Positions 43,579 to 53,061 of a stretch of DNA of 64,000 nt are shown in pieces. Source of the DNA: Cyanobacteria bacterium SZAS LIN-3 (GTDB lineage: Bacteria; Cyanobacteriota; Vampirovibrionia; Obscuribacterales; Obscuribacteraceae); contig JAFEAV010000019.1 of assembly GCA_018266215.1 (NCBI GenBank), positions 29,549 to 93,548 on the forward strand, in the 5' to 3' direction. The notes below the pieces were generated by a model. It saw only the letters and a program-made list of their open reading frames with translations, did no database searches and was not told the DNA's origin. The position numbers and the translations under genes are program-made. Position 1 is the stretch's first letter. Every line of letters starts with the position of its first letter.

Positions 43579-45513
43579 TTGAAAATCTGTCAACAATGTG
43601 GCACTCGATTTGAAACCGTTTGGACTAAGTGTCCAAACGATGGCGCTGAATTGGTCAATGAAAAACCCGATCCTTTGTTGGGCCAGAATTTTGGCGAGCA
43701 CTATCAGATACTTTCTGTGCTTGGTCGCGGCGGCATGAGTGTCGTCTATAAAGCCAAGCACAAACTTATGGACCGCATAGTGGCCATCAAAGTCTTGCAC
43801 GGTGACGTTGACCAGACGGGCACAGAGCGCTTCAAGCATGAAGCCCAAACCGCCAGCGCCCTCAATCATCCAAACATTGTCAGCGTCTACGAATTTGGTT
43901 TCATCGATGGCCATGCTTTTCTCGTGATGGATTGCCTGGAAGGCGAAAATCTCAATGAAATTCTGCAAAAAGACGTTCGAATACCCGTTGAGCGAGCGAT
44001 AAATATTTTTCGTCAGGCCTGTCTGGGCCTTGACCATGCTCATAAAAAAGGGGTTGTGCACCGCGATCTTAAGCCCGGCAATCTTTGCATTATCCAGGGT
44101 GAGGGCGGCAACGAGATCGTCAAGATCGTTGACTTTGGTATTGCCAAGCTGATGCCTGAAACCGGCAAGGATCAGACCCGACTGACGCAGACGGGTGAAG
44201 TTTTCGGCAGTCCTTTATATATGAGTCCGGAACAATGTCTGGCCCGGCCCATCGATCTGCGCTCCGATATTTATTCCCTCGGCTGCCTCATGTATGAGTG
44301 TCTCACCGGCTCTGTGCCTATTGAGGGTGATACCGCATACGAAACTATGACCATGCACGTGCATAAGGCACCGGAGTCCTTTGCTAAGAAGGCACCGGAC
44401 CTGCATATCAATCCCAGTATCGAAGCGATTGTTTTCCGCTGCTTGGAAAAGAAGCCCGAGGACCGTTATCAAAGTTGTGCCGAGCTGATGGCGGATCTGC
44501 CTACTATCAAGGCAGAGTCCGGCTCGATGAAGGTTAAGAGCATTCAGCATCCGACCAAGCAAAAGCAGGAAATCAAATTTCTGCGCTATGGCTTCTGGAC
44601 TCTCTTTGTTTTTTGCGCTGCGATCTTTGCTTACATGTCTTGTGACAATGGATCCGAACTGGACCGCGGCACGGTGCTGGAAAAGACAATCTGGAACGCT
44701 CAGACGACTCTGGCTCAGACCCTGGTTGACGCTGAATGGTATGAGCTTGGGCGTAAAGTTCTTGATTCTGCCGAGAGTACCGCGCGCAACAGATTCAGCA
44801 ATAAGGCCAGATTGCTCACAGTACTCAATATGCAAAAACGCCTCTATGAAAAGGCCAGATTGTTTGAAGACCTGGACTTGACCAATAAGAAAATTACAAC
44901 AATCAACAACCAGATTCTGCTCAAGAATTTCGACTCGTTGATGGCTGAGCTGGAGGCCACTGGCAAACCTTCTTCCAGTGCTCAGTCCAGCCTTAACAAA
45001 ATCACCGCTCCGATCAAGGTCGAAGCGATCGATCATCTTGCCAAAAGTCTCCTTGGCGCCGGCATGATTGAACATGCAGAACAGATGATTCTTCGAGCCA
45101 AGGAAGTTTATATCTCACTGCTCGGCCCCGCCGACACGGTGGTTGGCGACCTGGACATGCGCCTAGCGGATTGCTATCAGCGCAGACAGAGATTGGCCGC
45201 CGAGCGCCCGGTGCTGGTGGAAGCCCTAAATATTTACGAGAAGAGTACGCAGCCTAACAGTCGACGTTATGTTGAGGCACTCTTAAAACTGGGAGAGTTG
45301 GACCGGACGGTCAATCGTTATGAAATCGCCAAAACTGAGCTTTCCGACGCGCTGAATATTGCGCAAAAGCATTTTCCCCAGGATACCAATCTCAACTGCG
45401 AATGTCTCAATGCCTACGCCTGTTACTTCTCTGAACTTGGAAAAGACAAGGAAGCAAAGGAACTTTTTGACAGGGCCTCAAAACTGAAACTAACAGATCT
45501 GATAGAAGAATAG
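43579..45513 (+). CDS. Zinc-ribbon Ser/Thr protein kinase with membrane anchor and TPR domain
   Basis: The frame begins at a TTG; residues 4-20 form a four-cysteine zinc ribbon (CQQCGTRFETVWTKCPNDG), which supports this start. A complete kinase domain follows: LGRGGMSVVYKAKH, VAIKVL, HRDLKPGN, VDFGIAK and YMSPEQCL. Unlike the two kinases at the window start, the catalytic-loop Lys is present. A single membrane helix near residue 340 (FWTLFVFCAAIFAYM) leads to an outer TPR-like region (LAKSLLGAGMIEHAEQMI, LADCYQRRQRLAAERPVLVEALN, LLKLGELDRTVNRYEIAKTELSDALN). The layout suggests a receptor kinase with an extracytoplasmic protein-binding part. Ligand and substrate unknown. Confidence 0.92.
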   Translation: MKICQQCGTRFETVWTKCPNDGAELVNEKPDPLLGQNFGEHYQILSVLGRGGMSVVYKAKHKLMDRIVAIKVLHGDVDQTGTERFKHEAQTASALNHPNIVSVYEFGFIDGHAFLVMDCLEGENLNEILQKDVRIPVERAINIFRQACLGLDHAHKKGVVHRDLKPGNLCIIQGEGGNEIVKIVDFGIAKLMPETGKDQTRLTQTGEVFGSPLYMSPEQCLARPIDLRSDIYSLGCLMYECLTGSVPIEGDTAYETMTMHVHKAPESFAKKAPDLHINPSIEAIVFRCLEKKPEDRYQSCAELMADLPTIKAESGSMKVKSIQHPTKQKQEIKFLRYGFWTLFVFCAAIFAYMSCDNGSELDRGTVLEKTIWNAQTTLAQTLVDAEWYELGRKVLDSAESTARNRFSNKARLLTVLNMQKRLYEKARLFEDLDLTNKKITTINNQILLKNFDSLMAELEATGKPSSSAQSSLNKITAPIKVEAIDHLAKSLLGAGMIEHAEQMILRAKEVYISLLGPADTVVGDLDMRLADCYQRRQRLAAERPVLVEALNIYEKSTQPNSRRYVEALLKLGELDRTVNRYEIAKTELSDALNIAQKHFPQDTNLNCECLNAYACYFSELGKDKEAKELFDRASKLKLTDLIEE

Positions 45514-45515
45514 CT

Positions 45516-47036
45516 ATGGACATGGCAGCCGGCGTCGATCTTGCAGTTGTCCTTTTGTATTTTGCCGTAATCATTTTTGTCGGACTGAGGTTCGGGCAGA
45601 AAGAGGACAACCTGGAAGACTTCTCTCTCGGCGGCAGGTCGATGCCCTGGTTTGCCGTGCTGGCCTCAATAATCGCCGCTGAAACCAGTGCCGCCACATT
45701 TTTAGGTACGCCCGGCGAAGGCTTCGGTCTGGTTAGCTACACATATCTGCAAATTGCCGTTGGCACTGTGATCGGCCGGGTAATCGTAGCCTATTTGTTC
45801 ATCAAACCCTTTTTCGATCTCAACGTTTACTCTATATACGAATACCTGCAAGTACGCTTCGGCAAGGGCACCAGATTGATGGCTTCTGCCACCTTCCTCG
45901 TCACGAGGGTACTGGCCTCCGGAGCCAGATTGTATGTGTCGGCCATACTGCTGGCGGTGGCATACGCACTGATCACGGGAGAGTCGCCCACCACCGCTCA
46001 ACAGCTAATTGTTTATCTGGCTGCTATCGTCACAGTGACTGTTATAACTGCCATTTACACCTCGGTCGGCGGTATCAAGGCAGTTGTCTGGACCGATTGC
46101 ATTCAAGCTGCTGTGATGTTCGGCGGGGCAATAGCAGCCATAGCTGTCCTGATTGGACAGATGCCGGGCGGCTGGCACGCTGTTCTTGCTTACTATCAGC
46201 AAACACCCATGCCGTTTTTCGTAGCAGGCACCGTTAGCGGTGCGCCACTGGTGGATAATATCAGGACTGTACTGACCAGTGAATACACCGTCTGGGCAGC
46301 ACTCTTCGCCGCTACATTCACAACTCTTGCCACACACGGCACGGATCAGGATATGGTACAGCGCATGCTTACCGCATCCGATTACAAAAAGAGCCGCTTG
46401 TCTCTGATTTGTTCCGGGCTGGCCGACCTGCCTATAGGCTTTATTTTCCTTACAATCGGCATTCTGATGCATCAATACTATGCGCTTTTGCCGGATGCGC
46501 ATCTGCCGCACAAAAACAGCGAAATATTTGCCTATTTTATTTTGACCCGCATGCCGGTGGGTCTGCGCGGTTTGCTGATAGCGGGTATCTTCGCCACTGC
46601 CATGGGCTCTCTCAGCGCCGCTCTTAATGCCCTTGCCACCAGCGCTACGCGCGATTTTTGCCCGGAGACCGACGGGGCACATTCGGTGCAATCGGCCCGA
46701 AGATTTACTTTTATATTTGCCGGCTTGATGATAGTCGTCGCCTGCGCCACCTCATACTTTGTTATCGAGCATCCCCAGTCGCGCATTATCCCCATTGTGC
46801 TCGGCATATTCGGCTACACCTACGGCTCACTGCTGGGTGTCTTCCTGCTCGGCCTTCTGACAAAAAAGAGAGGCAGCGACCGGGGCAATCTAATCGCCAT
46901 GCTGGCCGGCGCCGTACTGGTCATCTCTTTGCCTCAGTTGGCCTTTATCTGGCGCATCATGTTTGGATCACTGACAACCCTGGCTGTTGGCCTAATGTTC
47001 CGCCGCCCGGAAGAAGATATAATTGTCACCGGTTGA
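45516..47036 (+). CDS. Sodium:solute symporter family (SSF) transporter
   Basis: The 506-residue protein has about 13 membrane helices. The SSF features are the opening YFAVIIFVGLRFGQKEDN, FSLGGRSMPWFAVLASIIAAE, TYTSVGGIKAVVWTDCIQA-like motif (IYTSVGGIKAVVWTD) and LLIAGIFATAMGSLSAALNA. The family imports sugars, amino acids, sialic acid or other solutes with Na+. It starts 2 bases after the kinase stop and is followed 26 bases later by a NagZ-type glucosaminidase, so amino sugars or muropeptide fragments are plausible substrates, but this rests on context only. Confidence 0.92.
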   Translation: MDMAAGVDLAVVLLYFAVIIFVGLRFGQKEDNLEDFSLGGRSMPWFAVLASIIAAETSAATFLGTPGEGFGLVSYTYLQIAVGTVIGRVIVAYLFIKPFFDLNVYSIYEYLQVRFGKGTRLMASATFLVTRVLASGARLYVSAILLAVAYALITGESPTTAQQLIVYLAAIVTVTVITAIYTSVGGIKAVVWTDCIQAAVMFGGAIAAIAVLIGQMPGGWHAVLAYYQQTPMPFFVAGTVSGAPLVDNIRTVLTSEYTVWAALFAATFTTLATHGTDQDMVQRMLTASDYKKSRLSLICSGLADLPIGFIFLTIGILMHQYYALLPDAHLPHKNSEIFAYFILTRMPVGLRGLLIAGIFATAMGSLSAALNALATSATRDFCPETDGAHSVQSARRFTFIFAGLMIVVACATSYFVIEHPQSRIIPIVLGIFGYTYGSLLGVFLLGLLTKKRGSDRGNLIAMLAGAVLVISLPQLAFIWRIMFGSLTTLAVGLMFRRPEEDIIVTG

Positions 47037-47062
47037 TTGACCTCAAAGGAATGGTTTCAATT

Positions 47063-48115
47063 ATGCGCACATACACCGGCGGCGAATTCATTATCATGGG
47101 AGTCCCTGGTTACACCCTTGATCAGAAGACCATTGAAATCATCAAGAAGGTAAAACCGGCCGGCTTTATTCTATTTGCACGCAACATAAAAAGCCCTGAG
47201 CAGTTGCGCGCCCTGACCGATGATTTGCGAGCACACAGCGAGCTGACGCCCTTCATCACAATTGATCAAGAGGGCGGACGCGTTTCCAGGCTGAAAGAGT
47301 TTGCCATTGAGCCTCCCAGTGCCAAAGCTCTGACCGACTTTGGTGACGTAATACTGATTGCCGACCATGGACGCATCACCGGCAAGTTGCTCAAACTGTT
47401 TGGTTTTAATCTGAATCTGGCACCGGTGCTCGACGTCCTGGTGAACGAGAAAAACGAAAATTCGCTCAAAGGACGCACCTACGGATCAACGCCGGATCAA
47501 GTGGTGCGTAATGCCGCAGCTTTTAGCGACTCAATGACCGCCGAAGGCATCCTCTGCTGCGGCAAACACTATCCAGGTTACTCCATGGCCAATGTCGATC
47601 CTCATAATGATCTACCATCGGTTGATCGTACAAAGGAAGAACTGGCAGCGCTTGAATGGCAGTCCTTTAAACGCATGCTGCCTAAACTGCATATGGTTAT
47701 GGTCGGCCATGTTTCCTACCCTCGGATCGATGCCTCCGGTTTGCCGGCGACTCTTTCGCGGGTAATGGTGCACCAGGTACTGCGGGAAGAATGGTCTTTT
47801 GAAGGTTGCACCATCACCGACGACATGGATATGGGTGCAATCAAAAGCAAATACGGCAGCTGCGAAGCGGCGGTGCAGGCTCTGGAAGCCGGCAACGATC
47901 TGATGCTGGTCTGTCATTCACTGGAGGCCGTGCCGCAGATTGCCGCCGCTCTGGCGGGTGCTCCGCGCGCGGTTCTGGACCAATCATTCGACCGTATATC
48001 CGCTCTCCGGGCCAGGTTGGTTGAGCCCCAAGCGTTTTCACTGGCAGCCTTTGAAACCTTGAATCAGGACCTTGCTGGACTGCGAGCTGCGGTGCCGAGC
48101 TATCAACCGGTGTAA
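47063..48115 (+). CDS. nagZ: Beta-N-acetylhexosaminidase NagZ (GH3)
   Basis: The ATG at 47063 has AAAGGA 12 bases upstream; an ATG at 47051 directly after that AAAGGA is the alternative. The roughly 350-residue protein has ITIDQEGGRVSRL, CGKHYPGYSMANVDPHNDLP (the KH[FY]PG...D.H loop with the catalytic-dyad His) and ITDDMDMGAI with the Asp nucleophile. NagZ releases GlcNAc from anhydromuropeptides in the cytoplasm. No signal peptide is present, consistent with that. With nagA and the symporter it indicates peptidoglycan or chitobiose recycling. Confidence 0.92.
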   Translation: MRTYTGGEFIIMGVPGYTLDQKTIEIIKKVKPAGFILFARNIKSPEQLRALTDDLRAHSELTPFITIDQEGGRVSRLKEFAIEPPSAKALTDFGDVILIADHGRITGKLLKLFGFNLNLAPVLDVLVNEKNENSLKGRTYGSTPDQVVRNAAAFSDSMTAEGILCCGKHYPGYSMANVDPHNDLPSVDRTKEELAALEWQSFKRMLPKLHMVMVGHVSYPRIDASGLPATLSRVMVHQVLREEWSFEGCTITDDMDMGAIKSKYGSCEAAVQALEAGNDLMLVCHSLEAVPQIAAALAGAPRAVLDQSFDRISALRARLVEPQAFSLAAFETLNQDLAGLRAAVPSYQPV

Positions 48116-48276
48116 GTACGTCGCCCCGCAAACTGTCAAGAGCTTTATCCAGCAGTATTTTGCTAGACGGGCGCCGAGCCAACCTGCGAAAATGTTGGCT
48201 CGATACTGAAAGCTGGGCAAATATAGTGGCTACTGACAAAAAAATTGCACTCAAGTCGTCGCCGACACTTAAGATT

Positions 48277-49446
48277 ATGCGCGGCGAGCTCGGCGCCACC
48301 ATGAAGCTGCTGAAAATTTCACAGGAGTCCTTGCAGTCAGCTACCAATCCCAATGCCGTAAAAACCGATACGGCAAAATTCAGGATTTCACAGCTGCAAA
48401 GTCACGGGCACAGTTCACTCGCTTATTCCTCTCTGCAATCCGGCATGCAGTATTACATGAACGAGGATTATGGCTATGTCGCCTACAGACAGTTAAATGA
48501 AGAACCTGATTCGGTCTGCGTCCTGGCCGATCCGATTTGCAGCAAAGACAATCTCAAAGCTTTGATCGATGCATTTCTGGAATTCAAAAAGGATCCGATT
48601 TTTCTTCATTGCTCCTATGCAACCGGGAAGATTCTCAATGAAAAGGGTTTTTCAGTAAACGAACTGGGTGTGGAGACTATCCTGGATATCCAGACCTTCA
48701 ATCTTGTCGGCAGCAAAAAAGAACAACTACGCCGCGCGCGCAACGGGGCGAAGAGAGACAACTTATCGGTCGTTGAAATAGATTCTGTTGACGACAATAT
48801 GCTCAAAGCGCTGAAGAAAATCAGCGACGACTGGATGAAAGAAAAAGTCGTAAGCAGCAACGAAATGCAGTTTATTGTAAGACCGCTGGTATATGTCGAC
48901 GAAATAGATGTGCGTAAGTTTGTTGCCGTCAAAGATGGTGAAATAGTCGGCATGGTCGTCTTCGACCCGATGTACGAGGAAGGCAGGGTCAGTGGCTATA
49001 TCGCCAATCACCTGCGCAGTAATTTGGACAGATCCTATTCGGTGGTCGATTTTATCCTGCTCGAGGCTCTGGAAAAGTTTAAGGCCGAAGGTTTGAGAGA
49101 CCTTTCTCTCGGGCTTTCGCCCCTGGCCAAAGTCGACGATAGTCACGAGTTCAAACACAGTAAATTGCTCACAGCAATTTTGAAGTACGCCTTTGAAAAC
49201 GCCAATCATGTCTATAATTTCAAAAATCTTGCCCAGCACAAGCTCAAGTACAGACCGGAACTGGAAGGCGCGCGGGAAGAAAAAGTCTATTGCGCCATGA
49301 AGACCCGGCTCTTCCTCACTCGTATGCATGACGTCAATCATTTGCTCGGTCTGCACCCAATCAGGCAAACCTTTGCCCACTGCGCGGAACAGGCTGCTGG
49401 TTACTTCAGGAATATGTTGGCCGGTAAGCATGACAGATCCAATTGA
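48277..49446 (+). CDS. DUF2156/phosphatidylglycerol lysyltransferase C-domain-like protein
   Basis: The start is not decided: ATG at 48277 or 48301, GTG at 48226 and a TTG at 48160 are all possible. The domain starts only near SSLAYSSLQSGMQYYMN. It matches the DUF2156 family, a double-GNAT fold: YGYVAYRQLN, VCVLADPICSKDNL, FGFS-like LNEKGFSVNELGVETILD, LRRARNGAKRDNLSV, WMKEKVVSSNEMQF, FVAVKDGEIVGMVVFDP and LGLSPLA. This is the catalytic part of MprF/LPG synthases, which add amino acids to phosphatidylglycerol, here without the flippase membrane part. Its substrate may also be another envelope component. The end overlaps the hydrolase gene by 17 bases. Confidence 0.82.
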   Translation: MRGELGATMKLLKISQESLQSATNPNAVKTDTAKFRISQLQSHGHSSLAYSSLQSGMQYYMNEDYGYVAYRQLNEEPDSVCVLADPICSKDNLKALIDAFLEFKKDPIFLHCSYATGKILNEKGFSVNELGVETILDIQTFNLVGSKKEQLRRARNGAKRDNLSVVEIDSVDDNMLKALKKISDDWMKEKVVSSNEMQFIVRPLVYVDEIDVRKFVAVKDGEIVGMVVFDPMYEEGRVSGYIANHLRSNLDRSYSVVDFILLEALEKFKAEGLRDLSLGLSPLAKVDDSHEFKHSKLLTAILKYAFENANHVYNFKNLAQHKLKYRPELEGAREEKVYCAMKTRLFLTRMHDVNHLLGLHPIRQTFAHCAEQAAGYFRNMLAGKHDRSN

Positions 49447-50293
49447 TCTGATCGTCAGCTTGCCCGACGGCAGGAAAATCGGTTGCGCTGAATACGGTAA
49501 GACCTCGGGTAATCCTGTGCTCTATTTTCACGGTGGCCTGAGCAGCCGCCTGGACATTGCCTTTGCCCACCAGCTCTGTATCGATAGAAATATCCGGCTT
49601 CTTGCCCCTGACAGACCGGGTATCGGCATTTCGGATCGAAAAGTCGGACGCACACTGCTCGATAACGTCGAAGATATGAGACATCTTCTGGACACACTCG
49701 ATATCAAATCGCTGCCGGTTATAGGCTGGTCGGTTGGCGGCCCCTATGCGTTCGCCGCCGCTTCGGCGCTGGGAGATCGGATTAGCAGGCTGGTCACCGT
49801 AGGCAGTGCGCCGCCGCTGGATTATCCCGATGCCGTCAAGGAACTGGGCCTGCTCATTGATCGTATTATCCTCACCGCTCCGGACAGTCTCAGACCAGCA
49901 CTCTCCTTTTTTATCAGTGTAGTGGGTTATGTTCCACGACCACTCCTCAAAATGCAGATGCTCCTTGAGGTCGGTTCTAAACCGGACCGTGAGATAGTCA
50001 AAGCCATGTCCGTTGCCGATGCGACAGACTTTATAGTGGAATCTGTCCGCCAGGGCGGCGACGGCATCCTGGACGACTATAACGCCTTGAAACTACCCTG
50101 GGGCTTTGATCTCAAAGATATAAAACAAAATGTCCAGTTGTGGCACGGAGATCAGGACGCACTCTGTCCGGCCGCTGCTCAAACTTTCATGGCCGGATTG
50201 CTCCCGGCGGCAACGGTCGTCAATGTACCGCAAGAAGGTCACTTTCTCCTGCACAAAAAAATATCCGAAGTGCTCGACTGGCTGACAGCTTAG
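49430..50293 (+). CDS. Alpha/beta-fold hydrolase
   Basis: The ATG at 49430 overlaps the preceding DUF2156 stop and is preferred to a longer frame. The 287-residue protein has YFHGGLSSR (oxyanion loop), DRPGIGIS, the nucleophile elbow VIGWSVGGPYA (Ser), the acid in LWHGDQDALCP and the catalytic His in VPQEGHFLLH, so the triad is intact. The ALLAP-DRPG pattern is that of general esterases and related hydrolases; substrate cannot be read. It is coupled to the aminoacyltransferase-like gene and could act on its product. Its end overlaps the convergent DUF429 gene by 4 bases. Confidence 0.92.
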   Translation: MTDPIDLIVSLPDGRKIGCAEYGKTSGNPVLYFHGGLSSRLDIAFAHQLCIDRNIRLLAPDRPGIGISDRKVGRTLLDNVEDMRHLLDTLDIKSLPVIGWSVGGPYAFAAASALGDRISRLVTVGSAPPLDYPDAVKELGLLIDRIILTAPDSLRPALSFFISVVGYVPRPLLKMQMLLEVGSKPDREIVKAMSVADATDFIVESVRQGGDGILDDYNALKLPWGFDLKDIKQNVQLWHGDQDALCPAAAQTFMAGLLPAATVVNVPQEGHFLLHKKISEVLDWLTA

Positions 50294-51156
50294 GTGAGTT
50301 GCTTGGCCCGGTAAGTCCAGCCTTCCAGCAATACTTCCAGGGCATCAGCCTCAAAGGGATCATCAAAGTGACTGGGGGCGGCCGCGAAAAGCGCAGTAGT
50401 GTAACAGGCGATCAATGCCGACAGTGCACTGTCGGAGTGCAGGAAATTGTGCATAAACTGCTTTTGAATGATCAATGAGGGATAGTCTCTGTAAGTGAGA
50501 GCCTTACGCTCCTTCAGCTTGGTCAAATTAGAGATGATCTTTTCACGGCCGGCTTCGGCTTGATCCGGCGACAATTTATCCTTGGGTTTGTAGGCACTGT
50601 CATTGATACCAAAGTGTTTCAGCGTGTCGCGGGTGTTTACTTCCAGCAAGGCGCAGCCAAAAGGGATGGCGTCCTGGAAGGGCAGGACAAAATAGCGACT
50701 GGGATCGAGCGAAGCCAGGACCCGCATGCCGTGGAAGGTGAGCTGGTGCATGGGTGGATTGGAGCGCTTGAGAGGACTGAGTGCGCTCGTACCGGCGACA
50801 CCGTCGGTGATGCGCTTGCCCTCCTTGCCGAACTCTTTAGCCAGGGCGGTAAACTCGTCGGCCGGAATGAAAACCAGCTCCTCAACAACTTCTTGCCAGG
50901 ATTGATATTCCTTGCGTGTCTTTTTCACAGCCAGAAAATCCAGAAAAGCGGCCGGCAGAGAAAACGGGCACTCAATGCCGAGGGCCGATAATGTTTTGTG
51001 AGCAGCCAGGTCTTTACCAAGGACATGCGAACCGGTCTTTTTTACGTCGAGGATCTCCAGGCCGAGATTGCTTATCCGCCCGACAACCAGCCACGTTTCA
51101 TTGGGGTTTTCTTTGGTGACATTGAAATCTGCACCGGCTACAACTTTGTCGCTCAA
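50290..51156 (-). CDS. DUF429-family protein (predicted RNase H-fold)
   Basis: The TTG at 51156 has GGAG 8 bases upstream and begins just before the family's first strand; a GTG at 51171 is the alternative. The 289-residue protein fits DUF429: VVAGADFN at the start, GIECPFSLP, RITDGVAG followed by SPLKRSNPPMHQLTFHGMR, LPFQDAIPFGCALLEVN, YRDYPSLI and a C-terminal DDPFEADALEVLLEGWTYRA. The family is predicted to have an RNase H-like nuclease fold, but no activity has been shown to my knowledge. It stands alone on the minus strand. Confidence 0.75.
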   Translation of the reverse strand: MSDKVVAGADFNVTKENPNETWLVVGRISNLGLEILDVKKTGSHVLGKDLAAHKTLSALGIECPFSLPAAFLDFLAVKKTRKEYQSWQEVVEELVFIPADEFTALAKEFGKEGKRITDGVAGTSALSPLKRSNPPMHQLTFHGMRVLASLDPSRYFVLPFQDAIPFGCALLEVNTRDTLKHFGINDSAYKPKDKLSPDQAEAGREKIISNLTKLKERKALTYRDYPSLIIQKQFMHNFLHSDSALSALIACYTTALFAAAPSHFDDPFEADALEVLLEGWTYRAKQLT

Positions 51157-51236
51157 AAGCCTTTCTCCCACGAGTCCAGAAACGCGGTTCCCAAGAAGAG
51201 CTGCATCGAGATTCTTATGCTGTCAGACAGCTGGCT

Positions 51237-52052
51237 CTATTTTACGTGAAATGTCTTGAGCATACGATCGACATCCCCAACGATTTTGTCTTTGTTATCG
51301 CTTTTGAAGGCACTGACAATTAAGTAGCCCTGGCCGTCTTTGATAAAGGCCCACTGGCGCCAGTGCATGTCTTTTACGCGACCGGGGCATTCGTAGTAAA
51401 GCGCCTGTACGCCATCAAGATCGACCGGCTTCATGTCGGCCGGGCCGACGCCCTTGGGCAGAGCCTGGGAGCAGGCCATGGCCATGAAATTCTCAATTTT
51501 TACTTTCTGCTCAGGCTGCAGATCCGAATACAGACCCATCATATAAATGTCCATGCCAACAGGCGCCATATCAGGGATATAAGCGACGTACTGGCCCCTG
51601 TCCTCGACTTTCCATCCGGGGAGAACGTCAATACTGTAGGGTACCGGCATCGCCGGCGGATCAAAAATCCAGGAGTCATTGTCGGCCATGTACTTATAAC
51701 TTGTGCCGGTTTGACGGGCGATAGTATCGAAAAATTCCGCCCGCGTCGGCTGATAGACTGCGCGACTGGGATAGGCTGTGTGCAGTGGTTTCTCCAGGAC
51801 CTCCCGATCCGTGCTGCCGATCAAAATATTTTCGGCGGCATAAAGAAGGCTGGCAAAATTACCGAGCTTGCCCAGTATCGATCCGGGACCGCGAGTTTGC
51901 AAAAACTTTGCCTGCTCCGCCGGTGAAAGACCCGTGCGCTCGATCTTTACGTCCGGAACAGCGCTCGGATCCTGCGCGCTGGTCGCACCCGTATCGGCCA
52001 GGCAGGCCGGGCTAACGCATAAAATAGCGACAAGTATCAGGAGCGAATACAA
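51237..52052 (-). CDS. Exported protein of unknown function
   Basis: A TTG at 52052 with GAGGT 8 bases upstream starts directly on a lipoprotein- or signal-peptide-like stretch (LYSLLILVAILCVSPACLADT), so it is preferred over the longer frame from 52118. The roughly 272-residue product has a mixed alpha/beta body with PVPYSIDVLPGWKVEDRGQYV, reminiscent of PsbP/Mog1-like folds that open with a 'lP.gW' strand, and ends in DVDRMLKTFHVK. The Cys in SPACLA might be a lipid-attachment site. No enzyme motif is seen. Confidence 0.75.
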   Translation of the reverse strand: MYSLLILVAILCVSPACLADTGATSAQDPSAVPDVKIERTGLSPAEQAKFLQTRGPGSILGKLGNFASLLYAAENILIGSTDREVLEKPLHTAYPSRAVYQPTRAEFFDTIARQTGTSYKYMADNDSWIFDPPAMPVPYSIDVLPGWKVEDRGQYVAYIPDMAPVGMDIYMMGLYSDLQPEQKVKIENFMAMACSQALPKGVGPADMKPVDLDGVQALYYECPGRVKDMHWRQWAFIKDGQGYLIVSAFKSDNKDKIVGDVDRMLKTFHVK

Positions 52053-52160
52053 TTTTATGACCTCTGCGGTGCCTGCATCATAACAGCTCGTTGAGTCCTT
52101 ACCCTTGCAGCGGTGCAAATGGACCCTGTGTTATTCTGACCACAAGATTCAGGAGAGGCT

Positions 52161-52970
52161 GTGAACAACGTTCGATTTATTGCTGTGGCGCTAGTCTTTG
52201 CCATAATTGCAGTGATCAGCCTCTGGCTGGTCTGGTCCCCGAACGAGCATCCCTTCACTCCTCCGCCGAAGGCAGTCGAAACCAGCCAGGTGAGCCAATC
52301 AGAAAGATCTGAGAGTAGCGCAGCTCTGCCGGTCACCCTCAATAGCATTGTGCCGCAGGCCGACGACGATTATTTGATCAAGCAGATATATGGCCAGGCT
52401 GCACCGCACTTTGCGGCGAGCGACAAAATATTTCTTTCTACCGATTATGAACAGGGTGGCAAGACAAAGCACATTTTTATCAGCTCAGCCGGACCGGACT
52501 CCCATGGACAGAGCAAGTACACAGCTGTTGTGCTCGTCCGCTCCGGTTCGATCTGGCTGCTGGAGAGTAAAATCGAGCGGCCCTGCAGCCCAACCACCAC
52601 ACTGCGCTGGAGAAAAATCGGGGAACAAAATTATGCCCTGATTGAGAAAACCACAACGACAACAGATCGGGGCGTGACAGTAAAACTGGGCGTATATACC
52701 CTGGCCGGACAGTCGGCCCAGCCCTTGCTGGAAGTCGCCAGGTCCGCGGAGAAAGAGGACACGCTTGACCTGAGGATAGCTTTCAAGAAAAGTGAAAAAA
52801 CAATCTGGTCGGCCATTGTCATAACTATGCTCAACAATGAACGCACAGACCGTCAGCGCTACTTTTACAGCTATGGAGCCTATCTCAAAAGGGACGCCAT
52901 ACCGCGATTATCCCGGCCGGAGGCAGCCAGGGTACGTGGTCTTGAGCCCACAATGGATGAAGCCGACTGA
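52161..52970 (+). CDS. Membrane-anchored protein of unknown function
   Basis: The start is a GTG with AGGAGAGG closely upstream. One N-terminal membrane helix (VALVFAIIAVISLWLVW) anchors a 245-residue extracytoplasmic domain rich in beta strands (KHIFISSAGPD, YTAVVLVRSGSIWLLESKI, VTVKLGVYTLAG). No family is recognised. It diverges from the exported protein at 51237 across about 110 bases, a probable shared promoter region, and precedes the E2-like gene by 91 bases. Confidence 0.75.
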   Translation: MNNVRFIAVALVFAIIAVISLWLVWSPNEHPFTPPPKAVETSQVSQSERSESSAALPVTLNSIVPQADDDYLIKQIYGQAAPHFAASDKIFLSTDYEQGGKTKHIFISSAGPDSHGQSKYTAVVLVRSGSIWLLESKIERPCSPTTTLRWRKIGEQNYALIEKTTTTTDRGVTVKLGVYTLAGQSAQPLLEVARSAEKEDTLDLRIAFKKSEKTIWSAIVITMLNNERTDRQRYFYSYGAYLKRDAIPRLSRPEAARVRGLEPTMDEAD

Positions 52971-53061
52971 CCAACTGTCCGCTAATCACTAATGCCTCAA
53001 CCGGGAACTTCAGCACCCGAGCCATGTCTAGCCCTTTGGCCAGCCAGGCGGGAGGTAATTT

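Noticed and set aside
44215..45075. 286-codon minus-strand frame opposite the zinc-ribbon kinase gene
   Set aside because: Shadow of the kinase and TPR coding strand.
46005..46691. 228-codon minus-strand frame opposite the sodium/solute symporter gene
   Set aside because: Antisense shadow of a clear membrane-protein gene; no family features.
46658..47062. Long N-terminal extension of the NagZ frame
   Set aside because: It overlaps the symporter gene and lacks a domain; the ATG at 47063 fits the family start and a ribosome-binding site.
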